Below are positions 53,056 through 63,400 of a DNA stretch of 64,000 bases, one piece after another. How positions within the stretch are numbered: the stretch's first letter is position 1; each line of letters opens with the position of its first letter. Below the pieces are notes generated by a model that saw only the letters and a list, made by a program, of their open reading frames with translations, was not told the DNA's origin and made no database searches. Source of the stretch: Qipengyuania atrilutea (GTDB taxonomy: Bacteria; Pseudomonadota; Alphaproteobacteria; Sphingomonadales; Sphingomonadaceae); NCBI RefSeq assembly GCF_013370205.1, contig NZ_JABWGV010000001.1:496001-560000 (forward strand). Reading direction: 5' to 3'. The position numbers and the translations under genes were made by a program.

Positions 53056-53877
53056 ATGATCAGAGAACCTTCCCCCTCGCGCCGCGAAGTGCCCTTGCCG
53101 GAGCTGGCAGAAGCCGCGCTCGAATGGTGGCTCGAGGCAGGGGTGGACAGCAATTTTTCCGATGACGCGCAGGCCTGGCTTGGTGACCCGGCAGACGCTA
53201 CGGAAAACATAGATGTCACGCTCACTCAAGCGGCCGAATTGTCGCCCAAGAAGCCCGCTCGTGCTCCCCAGAAGGTGTTCTCGCCTGCAGACCGTATTAC
53301 GCACGGTTCGCTCGCCGAAAGCTCGATCCGCAACCCGGAAAACTGGCCGGCAGAATTTTCTGCATTCAATCAGTGGTGGTTGTCGGATGAAGTATTACCA
53401 GATGGCGATACGCGGCCGGCCGTCGCGCCGGAAGGCCCGCAAGGTGCGCCGCTGATGATTGTGATACCGCACCCGAACGAGACCGACCGAGCTAGGCTGC
53501 TCGAAGGGCCAGCCGGTGCATTTCTAACCTCAATGCTGGCAGCGATGGGGTTGGCGAAGGAAAGCGTCTATCTCGCCAGCGTACTGCCGCGCTATACGCC
53601 GCTGCCGGACTGGGACGCTGAGAGCGCTAGGGGTCTCGGATCGCTAGCCAGGCATCATATCGTCCTGGCGAAACCCGAACGCGTGCTGCTTTTAGGGCGG
53701 TTCCTCTTGCCGGTCATTGTCGACAAAGAGGTAAGCGATGTGCGCGCTCCGTTCGAACTGGAGGCGGGCAGCGCAAAAATACCCCTGCTTGCCGCACAGC
53801 CGCTTGGCGCGCTGGCGCGTTCTGCGCAACGTAGGCGGAGGTTCTGGGAAAGCTGGCTCGATTGGACGGATGAATAA
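53056..53877 (+). CDS. Uracil-DNA glycosylase-like protein lacking iron-sulfur cysteines
   Basis: A 273-residue protein whose central part (PHPNETDRARLLEGPAGAF, then MLAAMGLAKESVYLASVLP) aligns by eye with the start of family 4 uracil-DNA glycosylases. The expected GEAPG motif is replaced by IPHPN, the CRPPGNR region by LPRYTPLPD, and the C-terminal H-P-S motif by AAQPLGA. The whole protein contains no cysteine, so it cannot carry the 4Fe-4S cluster of family 4. It is probably a non-catalytic relative. It starts 84 bases from ETF-QO and ends six bases before the transglycosylase gene. Confidence 0.65.
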   Translation: MIREPSPSRREVPLPELAEAALEWWLEAGVDSNFSDDAQAWLGDPADATENIDVTLTQAAELSPKKPARAPQKVFSPADRITHGSLAESSIRNPENWPAEFSAFNQWWLSDEVLPDGDTRPAVAPEGPQGAPLMIVIPHPNETDRARLLEGPAGAFLTSMLAAMGLAKESVYLASVLPRYTPLPDWDAESARGLGSLARHHIVLAKPERVLLLGRFLLPVIVDKEVSDVRAPFELEAGSAKIPLLAAQPLGALARSAQRRRRFWESWLDWTDE

Positions 53878-53883
53878 ACTGAG

Positions 53884-55608
53884 ATGATCAAACGAAAATT
53901 CAAGGCGGCAGCTGCAAGCGCGCTGGTATTAGCCGCTCTAGTTCCCGCCCTGCCCACGCATGCTCAGCGCATCGAGTACATACCGCCCGGCGTCGCCGAA
54001 CTTCCCGGAACGGTTTTGTCGCAGGATGAGCGCGCCTTCTACGCTTCCGCCTTCACTGCCCTGGATCGGCGGGATTGGGATGCGGTGACGCGCGCTCTCG
54101 GCGAACGCCCGACCGGCCTGCTTCACGGCATGCTAGCTGCAGAGTACTATCTACATCCGAACAGTCCGCGTATCGAACTGCCTGCTATCGAAGCCTGGCT
54201 CGCCCGTTATCGCGAGCTTCCGCAAGCCGAGCAGATGATCCGTCTTGGCGAGAAGCGCGGACTGACGTTTGCGCCGCAACTTCCTCCACGCAATTCGGTA
54301 ACCCGGCAGTCGGCGATCTCGAAGCGCACGCGGCCGCGCAGCACGGGCGACGGCACGATGCCGGACGACATTGCGTCCGCCATCGATGCGGCGATCAGCA
54401 ACGATGACCCGGACGGCGCGCGCATGCTGCTCGACGGGATCGAAGCATCGCTCTCGCGCGAGGCCCGCACCGAATGGCGGCAAAAGGTCGCCTGGAGCTA
54501 TTACATCGAGAACCGCGACACGGCGTCGCTGGCAATGGCGCAGTCAGTCGCCAGCGGCAGCGGACCGTGGGTGGCTGAGGGCGCTTGGGTCGAAGGGCTC
54601 GCTGCGTGGCGACTTGGCGACTGTCGCACCGCAGCCGACGCATTCGAACGCAGCGCGGCTCGCGCGGATAATATCGAATCGCGCGTTGCGGCGCATTACT
54701 GGGCAAGCCGTTCGCACACCCGCTGCCGCAATCCGGAGCGCGCCGAGGCAATGCTGCGGCAGGCGGCGGCGGCAGACGAAACGCTTTATGGAATGCTAGC
54801 GCGCGAGCAGCTCGGCATTCCGCTGCCGGACCGATTTACTGTCGAGAAGTTCTCGCGTTCCGACTGGAGAGATTTGCAGTCTCAGCCGAATGTCCGGAAC
54901 GCTGTTGCCTTGGCTGAGCTTGGGCGCATGGACCTTGCTGGAGAGGCCCTTCGCCATGAAGCTTTGATCGGCGGTGCGGACCAGTTCCCGGCCCTTGCCC
55001 GCCTGTCGCGCAGTCTCGGCCTCACTGACACGCAAAAGTGGCTGGGTTACAACGTGCCGCGCGGCGCCTCACCCCAACCTGCACTACGCTATCCCCAGGC
55101 AGCCTACCGTCCCTATGGAGGATGGCAGGTCGATCCCGCCTTGGCTTTCGCGCACGCGTTGCAGGAAAGCGATTTCCGCGAGAGCGTGGTCAGTTCCGCC
55201 AACGCGATCGGATTGATGCAGATTAGGCCGATTGCCGCACGCGAATACGCGGGATCGATCAATTTGAACGCCGATACGGCAGACCTTAAAGATCCCGCTA
55301 CCAACCTGGCATTCGGACAGCGCGCGCTTCAGGCGCTCGCCTTGAACGGGACGACCCGCGGTCATTTGCCGAAGGTCATGGCAGCGTATAATGCCGGGCT
55401 CACCCCGGTTGCTCGCTGGAATGGCGAGGTTCGCGACCAGGACGATCCGCTGCTCTACATGGAGTCGATTCCGTACTGGGAAACCCGCGGCTACGTCGCG
55501 ATCGTGATGCGCAACTACTGGATCTACTTGCGTCAGCGAGATGGAGAAGCACCGAGCCGAATCGCGCTCGCACAGAACGAGTGGCCGGAATTTCCCAGTG
55601 CCAATTGA
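53884..55608 (+). CDS. Soluble lytic murein transglycosylase
   Basis: A 574-residue Slt70-type protein. A signal peptide ends in THAQ (about residue 27). A long alpha-helical superhelix follows (for example the TPR-like SRSHTRCRNPERAEAMLRQ), and then the catalytic SLT domain from about residue 415. The catalytic Glu is in LQESDFRE (about residue 425), followed by SANAIGLMQIRPIAAREYAGS. It cleaves the glycan strand and leaves 1,6-anhydro-muropeptides in the periplasm. Confidence 0.9.
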   Translation: MIKRKFKAAAASALVLAALVPALPTHAQRIEYIPPGVAELPGTVLSQDERAFYASAFTALDRRDWDAVTRALGERPTGLLHGMLAAEYYLHPNSPRIELPAIEAWLARYRELPQAEQMIRLGEKRGLTFAPQLPPRNSVTRQSAISKRTRPRSTGDGTMPDDIASAIDAAISNDDPDGARMLLDGIEASLSREARTEWRQKVAWSYYIENRDTASLAMAQSVASGSGPWVAEGAWVEGLAAWRLGDCRTAADAFERSAARADNIESRVAAHYWASRSHTRCRNPERAEAMLRQAAAADETLYGMLAREQLGIPLPDRFTVEKFSRSDWRDLQSQPNVRNAVALAELGRMDLAGEALRHEALIGGADQFPALARLSRSLGLTDTQKWLGYNVPRGASPQPALRYPQAAYRPYGGWQVDPALAFAHALQESDFRESVVSSANAIGLMQIRPIAAREYAGSINLNADTADLKDPATNLAFGQRALQALALNGTTRGHLPKVMAAYNAGLTPVARWNGEVRDQDDPLLYMESIPYWETRGYVAIVMRNYWIYLRQRDGEAPSRIALAQNEWPEFPSAN

Positions 55609-56122
55609 CGAGAGCCGTACGTTCAAGCCGCTCAACCTAGCGTTGGTGACGGTTTCGGACACTCGGACCGAGGCGGACGATACTTCAGGCGACATTCTTG
55701 CGGCGCGGATTGCTGATGCGGGGCATTGCCTTGTAGCCCGACAGATCGTGCGCGACGATGCAGACAAGCTTACCCAGTTGTTGCGAAGCTGGATTGCGGA
55801 CCCGGCGATCGACGCGGTCGTCTCGACAGGCGGAACGGGACTGACGGGCCGTGATGTTAATCCCGAAGCGCTAGAAAGGGTGAAAACGAAGGATATTCCG
55901 GGCTTCGGCGAGCTTTTTCGCTGGATCAGTTACGAGATGATCGGAACCAGTACCGTTCAGAGCCGGGCCTGCGCCGTTGTGGCCGAGACTACCTACATCT
56001 TTGCGCTTCCAGGCTCGAACGGTGCGGTGAAGGACGGATGGGACAAGATTCTCGCCAGCCAGCTCGACAGTCGTCACCGGCCGTGCAATTTCGTCGAGTT
56101 GATGCCGCGCCTTAGCGAATAG
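55598..56122 (+). CDS. moaB: Molybdenum cofactor biosynthesis protein B
   Basis: A 174-residue MogA/MoaB family protein. Motifs seen are VSDTRTEADDTSG, STGGTGLTGRDV and ALPGSNGAVKDG, which bind molybdopterin. By family it adenylylates molybdopterin or acts at a nearby step. The GTG at 55598 gives the usual length and overlaps the transglycosylase stop by 11 bases. Confidence 0.9.
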   Translation: MPIDESRTFKPLNLALVTVSDTRTEADDTSGDILAARIADAGHCLVARQIVRDDADKLTQLLRSWIADPAIDAVVSTGGTGLTGRDVNPEALERVKTKDIPGFGELFRWISYEMIGTSTVQSRACAVVAETTYIFALPGSNGAVKDGWDKILASQLDSRHRPCNFVELMPRLSE

Positions 56123-56163
56123 GACGCTTTTCAAAGCACCAGTGTTCCGTATATGTTCTATCT

Positions 56164-57249
56164 ATGGAGCAACCGCCGCCAGAACGAATCAAGGGGCGCG
56201 GCGCACAGTCATCGGCATCGTCTGAGCGCTTCGGCCTTCACAGCAGGGAAACAGACGGCGACTGGCGTGATCATATGGAGACGCTGGATGGTCCTCCCGT
56301 CAAACTGCGGACCACTGTAACCGAAGAACATCCGCGAACGATCCTTTCGTTCAACCAATCACCCGACATCGGCTTCGACCGTTCGATCAACGCATATCGC
56401 GGCTGCGAACACGGCTGCGTTTACTGCTTCGCGCGGCCGACCCATGCCTATCACGATCTGTCTCCAGGGCTCGACTTCGAAACGAGGCTTTTCGCCAAGC
56501 CGAAGGCAGCCGAGTTACTGCGGGCGACTCTCGCCAAGCCGAATTACCAGCCCCGTCCGATTGCGATGGGCACCAACACCGATCCCTATCAACCCATCGA
56601 GCGGGAGTACCGGATCACGCGGCAGGTCCTCGAAATCTGCCTCGACGCGCGCCACCCGGTGACCATAACGACGAAGTCCGACCGGGTCTTGGACGACCTC
56701 GATCTGCTGCGTGAGATGGCAACGCGGGACCTTGTTGCAGTGGCCATATCGGTCACCAGCCTCGACCGAAACCTTTCGGCGAAGCTCGAACCCCGCGCTG
56801 CCGCTCCATCCAAACGGCTCGCAGCGCTCGGGGTATTGGCGGATAACGGCATTCCTGCGCACTGCTCGATTGCGCCAATCATTCCGGCAATCACGGACGA
56901 GTTCATGGAGGACATAGTCGCGCAGGCTGCCGAACTCGGGATAAAATCCGCCGGTTGGATTCCGCTGCGTTTACCGCACGAGGTAGCGCCACTCTTCCGG
57001 GAATGGCTCGATGTGCATTACCCCGAAAGAGCCGGCAAGGTTATGAGCATCGTCCGCTCGATTCGGGGCGGTAGAGACAACGATCCCGACTTCTTCTCGC
57101 GCATGAAACCGAGCGGCGTATGGGCTGACCTGTTTCGTGCGCGCTTTCGTTTGGCGTGTAAACGGGCAGGTATCGGCAAGCTTAGGTTCGAACTCGATAC
57201 GTCGTCTTTCCGGAAGCCCGAAACGGGCGGCCAACTGCGGTTGTTGTAA
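56164..57249 (+). CDS. PA0069-family radical SAM protein
   Basis: A 361-residue radical SAM protein. The cluster ligands are C81, C85 and C88 (YRGCEHGCVYCFARPTH), and the SAM-binding region TNTDPYQPIE is present. The order and spacing match the Rv2578c/PA0069 family, whose reaction is not known to me. The N-terminal 40 residues are basic and polar. Confidence 0.9.
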   Translation: MEQPPPERIKGRGAQSSASSERFGLHSRETDGDWRDHMETLDGPPVKLRTTVTEEHPRTILSFNQSPDIGFDRSINAYRGCEHGCVYCFARPTHAYHDLSPGLDFETRLFAKPKAAELLRATLAKPNYQPRPIAMGTNTDPYQPIEREYRITRQVLEICLDARHPVTITTKSDRVLDDLDLLREMATRDLVAVAISVTSLDRNLSAKLEPRAAAPSKRLAALGVLADNGIPAHCSIAPIIPAITDEFMEDIVAQAAELGIKSAGWIPLRLPHEVAPLFREWLDVHYPERAGKVMSIVRSIRGGRDNDPDFFSRMKPSGVWADLFRARFRLACKRAGIGKLRFELDTSSFRKPETGGQLRLL

Positions 57250-57309
57250 CGCGGACGAAACCGCGGCGTTTACGTCCTTTTAACTACGACAGACGTATCG
57301 CTCCGATCC

Positions 57310-57837
57310 ATGAGACGCGCCCATTTCCTAGGCTTTTTCGCTGCGCTTCTGTTGTCCGCGTGCCACGGGGACGAGGTCAGGATGGCGGCGCTCGATGCGT
57401 ACGACCTATCCGACATGGCAGTCGTAAACCGGTTGGCTATCGACCTGACAGCCGAAGAGGCCGGAGCGCTCAAAACTTACGCGATCCATCACCTCGCAAC
57501 TTCCGCAGCTTTCTGCGGTGACGTGCTGGTCGACAAGTCGGGCCGCACGCCGGAAACCATCGGCGAAGCGATCGACTTCACCTTGGAAAGGGAAGCAAGG
57601 TTGGCCGCCGAGCGTAAGGGACGGGATTTGAGCCAATTCTCACCGGTGGCACGGTACAGAATTGCCCTCGACAAGCTGATCGACGCGCGCGACACGGCGA
57701 TCAACGACAGGGAAGAGCTACTTATCGCTCAGGAAATGGGTTTGTTGAACGCAACCCATAATACGGTAGAGTTGGACAAGCTGATCACGCGTCTCGAAGC
57801 GCAAATTGCCGAACTGCGTGCCAATCCCCCCGCCTGA
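57310..57837 (+). CDS. Hypothetical lipoprotein
   Basis: A 175-residue protein with a lipoprotein signal (LLSAC, Cys at about residue 18). The mature part is alpha-helical and Asp/Glu/Arg-rich, with two heptad-like stretches (KLIDARDTAINDREELLIAQE and ELDKLITRLEAQIAEL). One further Cys lies in SAAFCGD. No family was recognised. It converges with the DUF1330 gene two bases away. Confidence 0.65.
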   Translation: MRRAHFLGFFAALLLSACHGDEVRMAALDAYDLSDMAVVNRLAIDLTAEEAGALKTYAIHHLATSAAFCGDVLVDKSGRTPETIGEAIDFTLEREARLAAERKGRDLSQFSPVARYRIALDKLIDARDTAINDREELLIAQEMGLLNATHNTVELDKLITRLEAQIAELRANPPA

Positions 57838-57839
57838 AG

Positions 57840-58271
57840 TCAGGCGAAGCCGCCGCCAGGGGCGCCTGGCTCGAACCGGATGAGCCGGCTATCGGATAAG
57901 GCGGCGGTTCGGTTCATGACCGCCTGCTGATATTCCGGGTCTTTGATCATTTCGAAAAAGGCACCCGCAGACGGATACCGGGCTACGAAACCGTCGTCCC
58001 ATCGTGCATCGACCGGGCCTGTAACCATACTTTCGAACGCGCCGCGCCAAACGATCTCACCGCCTACCCGCTCGAATATCGGACCGCTCGCGCGTGCGTA
58101 TTCTTGGTACGCTTCCTTCCCGCTCCACCCTTTGGCCGCGTATTCGTGATCACGCGGGTAGTTTGCCTTCTCGCGGTAGAGCAGCAAGTTCAGCATTTCG
58201 ATCGGCTTGTCGCGCGGTAGGCTTTTGAAAGCTTCGAAATTTGCCGGGCTGGGATCGATGTAGGATGTCAA
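57840..58271 (-). CDS. DUF1330 domain protein
   Basis: A 143-residue protein with the ferredoxin-like DUF1330 pattern: IEMLNLLLYREKANYP, then VWRGAFESMVTGP and ARYPSAGAFFEMIKDPEYQQAV. I chose a TTG at 58271 because AAAGG lies seven bases before it. Longer in-frame starts lack a ribosome-binding site and add a basic, low-information N-terminus. The function is unknown. It lies 19 bases downstream of the lipoprotein gene. Confidence 0.75.
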   Translation of the reverse strand: MTSYIDPSPANFEAFKSLPRDKPIEMLNLLLYREKANYPRDHEYAAKGWSGKEAYQEYARASGPIFERVGGEIVWRGAFESMVTGPVDARWDDGFVARYPSAGAFFEMIKDPEYQQAVMNRTAALSDSRLIRFEPGAPGGGFA

Positions 58272-58290
58272 AGTAGCCGCCTTTCTTGGC

Positions 58291-58791
58291 TTAGCCGTAA
58301 GTGAAGCGGCGTGTGCATGTTTGCGGGTTCGTACGCGCACCGCGCACGTCCAGTCCTGAAAAGAAGTCTTCCATGGAGATCGAATCGAACCCGAAATTGT
58401 GATCCAGTCTTAGAAGCAATTCTTCGCGTGCGATTCCGTTATCGCGGGTCTTAGCCAGCACTGCCAGGGAAGTGCGGCCCTCCCCCACTCGCCGCACAAC
58501 CATGTCGTCACGTTCGTAGACGACCGGCCCGTAGTTTTCCGGCGGCACGAAGTCGCGGCTTTCTGTCATGCGAAAGCTGATCAAGCCGATCGAACCGTTG
58601 ATCGTCGCATCGTAGCGACCGCTGCGCGCATCGACGATCAGGCCGTTCGAAGGCAGCATGAAAGCACTTTCGTTGAAGCACAGCCGTGCCGGTCCGTTTA
58701 TGGCTCCGCCGTCAATATTCGAACTGGCGCCGCTGGAAGCGCATCCGGCAAGAGTGCCGGACAACGCTGCGATCAGAATAGCTTTTCTCAT
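58291..58791 (-). CDS. Hypothetical lipoprotein
   Basis: A 166-residue protein with a lipoprotein signal (LAGC at about residue 17), then Ser/Gly-rich and mixed alpha-beta sequence with a Cys pair (RLCFNE and QTCTRR) that may form a disulfide. No known domain was recognised. The ATG overlaps the acyl-CoA synthetase stop by four bases, so it is likely co-expressed with it. Confidence 0.65.
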   Translation of the reverse strand: MRKAILIAALSGTLAGCASSGASSNIDGGAINGPARLCFNESAFMLPSNGLIVDARSGRYDATINGSIGLISFRMTESRDFVPPENYGPVVYERDDMVVRRVGEGRTSLAVLAKTRDNGIAREELLLRLDHNFGFDSISMEDFFSGLDVRGARTNPQTCTRRFTYG

Positions 58792-60386
58792 GCACTCAAC
58801 CTGTAATCGGGATAGCGCGCGCGCAAGTCTTTCTTGCTAATTTTACCCGTCGCGGTGTGCGGAATATCGTCCACGAACTCGACTGCATCGGGCAGCCACC
58901 ATTTGGCTACCTGCCCTTCGAGGTAGTCCGTCAGTTCCTTGCCAGACAAATCTTGCCCCTGTTTGCGGACTACGAACAGCACCGGCCGCTCGTCCCACTT
59001 CGGATGTGGCATGCCGATCGCCGCCGCCTCGGCCACGGCCGGATGACCGACTGCGGCATTTTCGAGCTCGACGGAACTTATCCATTCGCCGCCGGACTTG
59101 ATGACGTCCTTGGTACGGTCGGTCAGTTGCAGCGTGCCGTCCGGATGAAGAATGCCGACATCGCCCGTGTCGAACCAGCCATCCGACGTCAGAGCGTCTT
59201 CTTCGGCTTTGAAATAGCGTTTGATGACCCAGGGCCCGCGTACCTGCAACGCACCTGCCGTCTTTCCGTCGCGCGGCAGCGGGGTGCTCATATCGTCCAA
59301 ATCGACCGTACGCAGTTCGACGCCGAACGGCGGGCGGCCCTGCATCTGCTTGACGCTGATCTGCTCTTCGAAACTCAGCGTATCCCAGTTTGCCGGCTTG
59401 GCACCCGTCGTCCCGATCGGGCTCGTCTCGGTCATTCCCCACGCATGCGCAACGTTGACGCCCATCTTCATGAGCCGTTCGATCATGAAGCGCGGCGCGG
59501 CCGAGCCGCCAATGATTGCCTGCTTCAGATCGGGCAACGTCTCGCCGGTCGCATCCATGTGCTGGAACATCGCGAGCCATACAGTCGGGACGCCGGCCGA
59601 ATGCGTGACGTTCTCCCGCCGCATAAGATCGCATAGGACCGCAGGATCGTTCACCGCGCTGTAGACGAACTTGATTCCCGCCGCCGCGCCGCCCCACGGA
59701 AGCCCCCAGCTCGCGGCGTGGAACATGGGGACCACCGGCAGCATGACAGAGCGCGGATCGGCGTCGAAAATGGCCGGTTGCAACGAAACGAGCGCATGGA
59801 GCAAGGTTGAGCGGTGTTCGTAAAGCACCCCCTTCGGATTACCGGTCGTGCCGCTGGTGTAGCACAGCATGCACGGATCGCGTTCGCCCACATCCGCCCA
59901 TTCGGTCTCGCCGTCGTATGGCGCGATCCAGTCTTCGAACGCAGTAGTATGCGCCTCTGAATCGAAGCAGATATAGTGCTCGATCGTCGTCCATTTCTTG
60001 CGCATCTTGTCGACGATTGGCTGGAACGCAGCGTCGTAGAGAAGGACCCGGTCTTCGGCGTGGTTGGCGATATATTCGAGCTGATCCTCGAACAAACGCG
60101 GATTGATCGTGTGTAGAATGCCGCCGGCGCCTACCGCTCCGTACCAAGTCACGAGGTGACGCGAATGGTTCATGGCAAGGGTCGCGATCCGGTCGCCCTT
60201 TTCTATGCCCAAGGCCTGCAACGCTTGCACCATTTTGAGTGCGTCGCGTCTGATCCCGGCCCAGTCGGTGCGGGTCTCGCTGCCGTCGGCCCAGTGCGTA
60301 AGGTGCTCGCGCGAACCATGTTCCCGCGCCGCATGATCGATGAGATGCGTAACCTTCAGTTCCCAGTCCTGCATCGCCCCAAGCAT
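58788..60386 (-). CDS. Long-chain fatty-acid--CoA ligase
   Basis: A 532-residue adenylate-forming enzyme that activates fatty acids to acyl-CoA. The AMP-binding motif is [17 protein letters not shown], with GMTETSP in the middle and the C-terminal Lys in [12 protein letters not shown]. The overall sequence resembles AlkK-like medium/long-chain acyl-CoA synthetases. AAGGAGAG six bases before the ATG at 60386 supports the start. It lies 71 bases after dnaE. Confidence 0.9.
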   Translation of the reverse strand: MLGAMQDWELKVTHLIDHAAREHGSREHLTHWADGSETRTDWAGIRRDALKMVQALQALGIEKGDRIATLAMNHSRHLVTWYGAVGAGGILHTINPRLFEDQLEYIANHAEDRVLLYDAAFQPIVDKMRKKWTTIEHYICFDSEAHTTAFEDWIAPYDGETEWADVGERDPCMLCYTSGTTGNPKGVLYEHRSTLLHALVSLQPAIFDADPRSVMLPVVPMFHAASWGLPWGGAAAGIKFVYSAVNDPAVLCDLMRRENVTHSAGVPTVWLAMFQHMDATGETLPDLKQAIIGGSAAPRFMIERLMKMGVNVAHAWGMTETSPIGTTGAKPANWDTLSFEEQISVKQMQGRPPFGVELRTVDLDDMSTPLPRDGKTAGALQVRGPWVIKRYFKAEEDALTSDGWFDTGDVGILHPDGTLQLTDRTKDVIKSGGEWISSVELENAAVGHPAVAEAAAIGMPHPKWDERPVLFVVRKQGQDLSGKELTDYLEGQVAKWWLPDAVEFVDDIPHTATGKISKKDLRARYPDYRLSA

Positions 60387-60457
60387 CGCTCTCTCCTTGT
60401 TCTGTTTTGAGTTTGGAGCATAAGCGGCAGAGCCGAAACGGCAAGACGGCAGTTGGC

Positions 60458-63400
60458 TTAGGCAACCAGTTTGAGACGCCCCGGACCACGCTTGCTCGTA
60501 AGGGACACCTTGTCCAGTCCCGGCACGGAAGCGAGTCTTTCCGCAAGCTCACCGCTCAGCCGGAAATCGCGTCCCAATCTTACGCTCGGTGCCGCGCCGG
60601 CTGCAGTAAGGAGCCGCGCGATGATTTCACCCGTTGCTCCATGCACGGTGTCCGCACCGTCCGCGTTACGACCGAGTTCGAAGGTAAGTGCTTCGAGCGC
60701 ACTTTCTGACGTCACGTCGAGCGTCAGCATCATGCGCGCCGACCCACTTACCTCGTCGAGCGGTCGCCCACCGCGCACGGTAATACGGGGCGGTTCATCG
60801 GGGCTCGGCGTGTCCAGCTCGACCTGAAGCAGGATACAGGTGCCGGAAGCCGCCCACTCGGCAAATTTCTCGACCATTGCTTCCTCGAAGCAAGCAGCGC
60901 TGAACTGCCCGGTTGAGTCGGAGAAATCGGCGCGGATAAAGTCCTTGCCTTTGCGGGTCTTACCGCGATTTACGTTCTCGACCATCGCAGCCATCACCGC
61001 CGGTGTCCGCCCGGCCGCAGTCGCGCCTGTATCCATCAGCGAAGCGTAGCTGCGCGCGCCTTGAGCGGAGGCAACCATGCGGTATGCTTCGACAGGGTGC
61101 GCGGAGAAGAAGAAACCGAAATTCTCCCGCTCTTTCGACATCATTTCCGCGCGCGGCCACGCCGGGGCCTCTCTCAATCGCAGGGTTTCGACCTCGCCAG
61201 CATCGCCCGCGAAGAGTCCGCCCTGCCCGCTGACCCGTTCGCGCGCTGCTGCATCGGCGACGGCCATTAGATGATCCGCATTGGCCAGAAGCTGTGCGCG
61301 ATTGGGTTCGAGCGCGTCCAGCGCGCCTGCACAAATCAGCCCTTCAAGTTGTCGCCGGTTCATCGAACCCGCCGGCAGCCGCCCGAACAAGTCCGACAGA
61401 CTGGAAAATTGCCCGTTCATCTCACGCTCGGCAACGATAGCGTCCATTGCCTTCGAGCCTACATTGCGAATACCAGCGAGTGCATAGCGAACCGCATAAC
61501 CGTCGTCGGTCTGTTCGACCGTAAACTCAGCGACCGAGCGGTTGATATCAGGGGCCGCAATCGTAATGGGCCCACCGGTCGTTTCGGGATATCGCCGCGC
61601 GTCGTCAACGAACACCGCCAGCTTCTCCGACTGGTGCATGTCGAAGCACATCGATGCCGCGTAGAACTCGTGCGGATAGTGCGCCTTGAGCCACGCCGTC
61701 TGGTATGCCAGCAGCGCGTAGGCCGCAGCGTGCGACTTGTTGAAGCCATAGCCCGCGAACTTGTCGATCAAGTCGAACAACGCGTTCGCTTCCCGCTTCT
61801 CGATCCCCGAAACTTCGCGGCAACCGTCTACGAAGCGTTGCCGCTGCGCGTCCATCTCCGCTTGGACCTTCTTACCCATCGCGCGCCGCAGCAAGTCGGC
61901 ATCGCCGAGCGAGTAGCCCGCTAGGATCTGCGCGGCCTGCATCACCTGCTCTTGGTACACGAAGATGCCGTAAGTCTCGGCCAGAATGCCTTCGAGCTTG
62001 GGGTGCGGATACTCGATCGGCACTTCACCGGCCTTACGCTTGCCGAACAGCGGTATGTTGTCCATCGGTCCAGGCCGATAGAGTGATACGAGCGCGATGA
62101 TGTCCTCGAACTTGGTCGGCTTCACTGCCGTGAGAGTGCGCCGCATGCCTTCGGATTCAAGCTGGAAAACCCCAACCGTATTGCCCTGCTTCAGCAGCGC
62201 GAAAACCGCTGGATCATCAAGCGCCAATGCAGACAGATCAATATCGATCTCCCGCTTGTTCAATAGATCGACCGCCTTCTGCAGAACCGAAAGGGTCTTC
62301 AGCCCGAGAAAATCGAATTTGACGAGGCCCGAGCTTTCAACATGCTTCATGTCGTACTGCGTGACCGGCATGTCCGAGCGTGGATCACGATAAAGCGGCA
62401 CGAGCTGCGCGAGCGGCCGGTCGCCGATTACGACACCCGCTGCATGGGTCGAGGAATTTCGCGGGAACCCCTCTAGCTGCATAGCGAGATCGACTAAGCG
62501 CTTCACTTCATTGTCGTTTTCGTACTCGCGACGAAAATCGCTCGCGCCGTTGAGCGCACGGGGCAGAGTCCACGGGTCGGTCGGATGGTTGGGCACCATC
62601 TTGCACAGCCGATCGACGTGACCGTAGCTCATCTGCAAGATCCGGCCGCAATCGCGCAGGACGGCGCGCGCCTTGAGCTTACCGAAGGTGATGATCTGCG
62701 CGACGTGGTCTTGGCCGTACTTTGCCTGGACGTAGCGGATCACTTCCCCGCGACGCGTTTCGCAGAAATCGATATCGAAGTCGGGCATCGATACGCGTTC
62801 GGGATTAAGGAAGCGTTCGAACAGCAAGCCGAGCCGGATCGGATCGAGATCTGTGATTGTCAGTGACCACGCGACGAGACTGCCTGCACCAGAACCACGC
62901 CCCGGCCCGACGGGAATGTTCTGTTCCTTCGCCCACTTGATGAAGTCGGCAACGATCAGAAAGTAGCCGGGAAATCCCATCCCCTTGATGATGTCGATCT
63001 CGAAATCGAGACGCTCGGCATATTCGGTGAACTCGTTACCGACACCGGCGGTAGCCAGTCGCGCTATAACGGTAGCACGTTCGTCGCCAGAAGCGCACAA
63101 CGCTTCAAGCAGATCGGCTTCGCTAACGTTTGGATAATACGCAGTCATCCGCGCTGCGAGACCCTTGCGCGAATCGTCGCGCAACGCCCTCGCCTCGCCC
63201 TCCAGATCGCCCGCAAGGCTCGGCAGGATCGGATCGCGCTGCGGGGGCGCATAAGCACAGCGCCGCGCAATCGTCAGGGTGTTCTGCACCGCTTCGGGCA
63301 GGTCGGCGAAGAGTTCAGCCATCATCGGCGCTGACTTGACGAAACTCTGCGGATTGGAACGGCGCCGCTCTTCGGCCTCGATATGCGTGGAGCCAGCGAT

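Noticed and set aside
57250-57265. Hairpin CGCGG/CCGCG after the radical SAM gene as a terminator
   Set aside because: The stem is only five pairs and the T-rich stretch is not adjacent.
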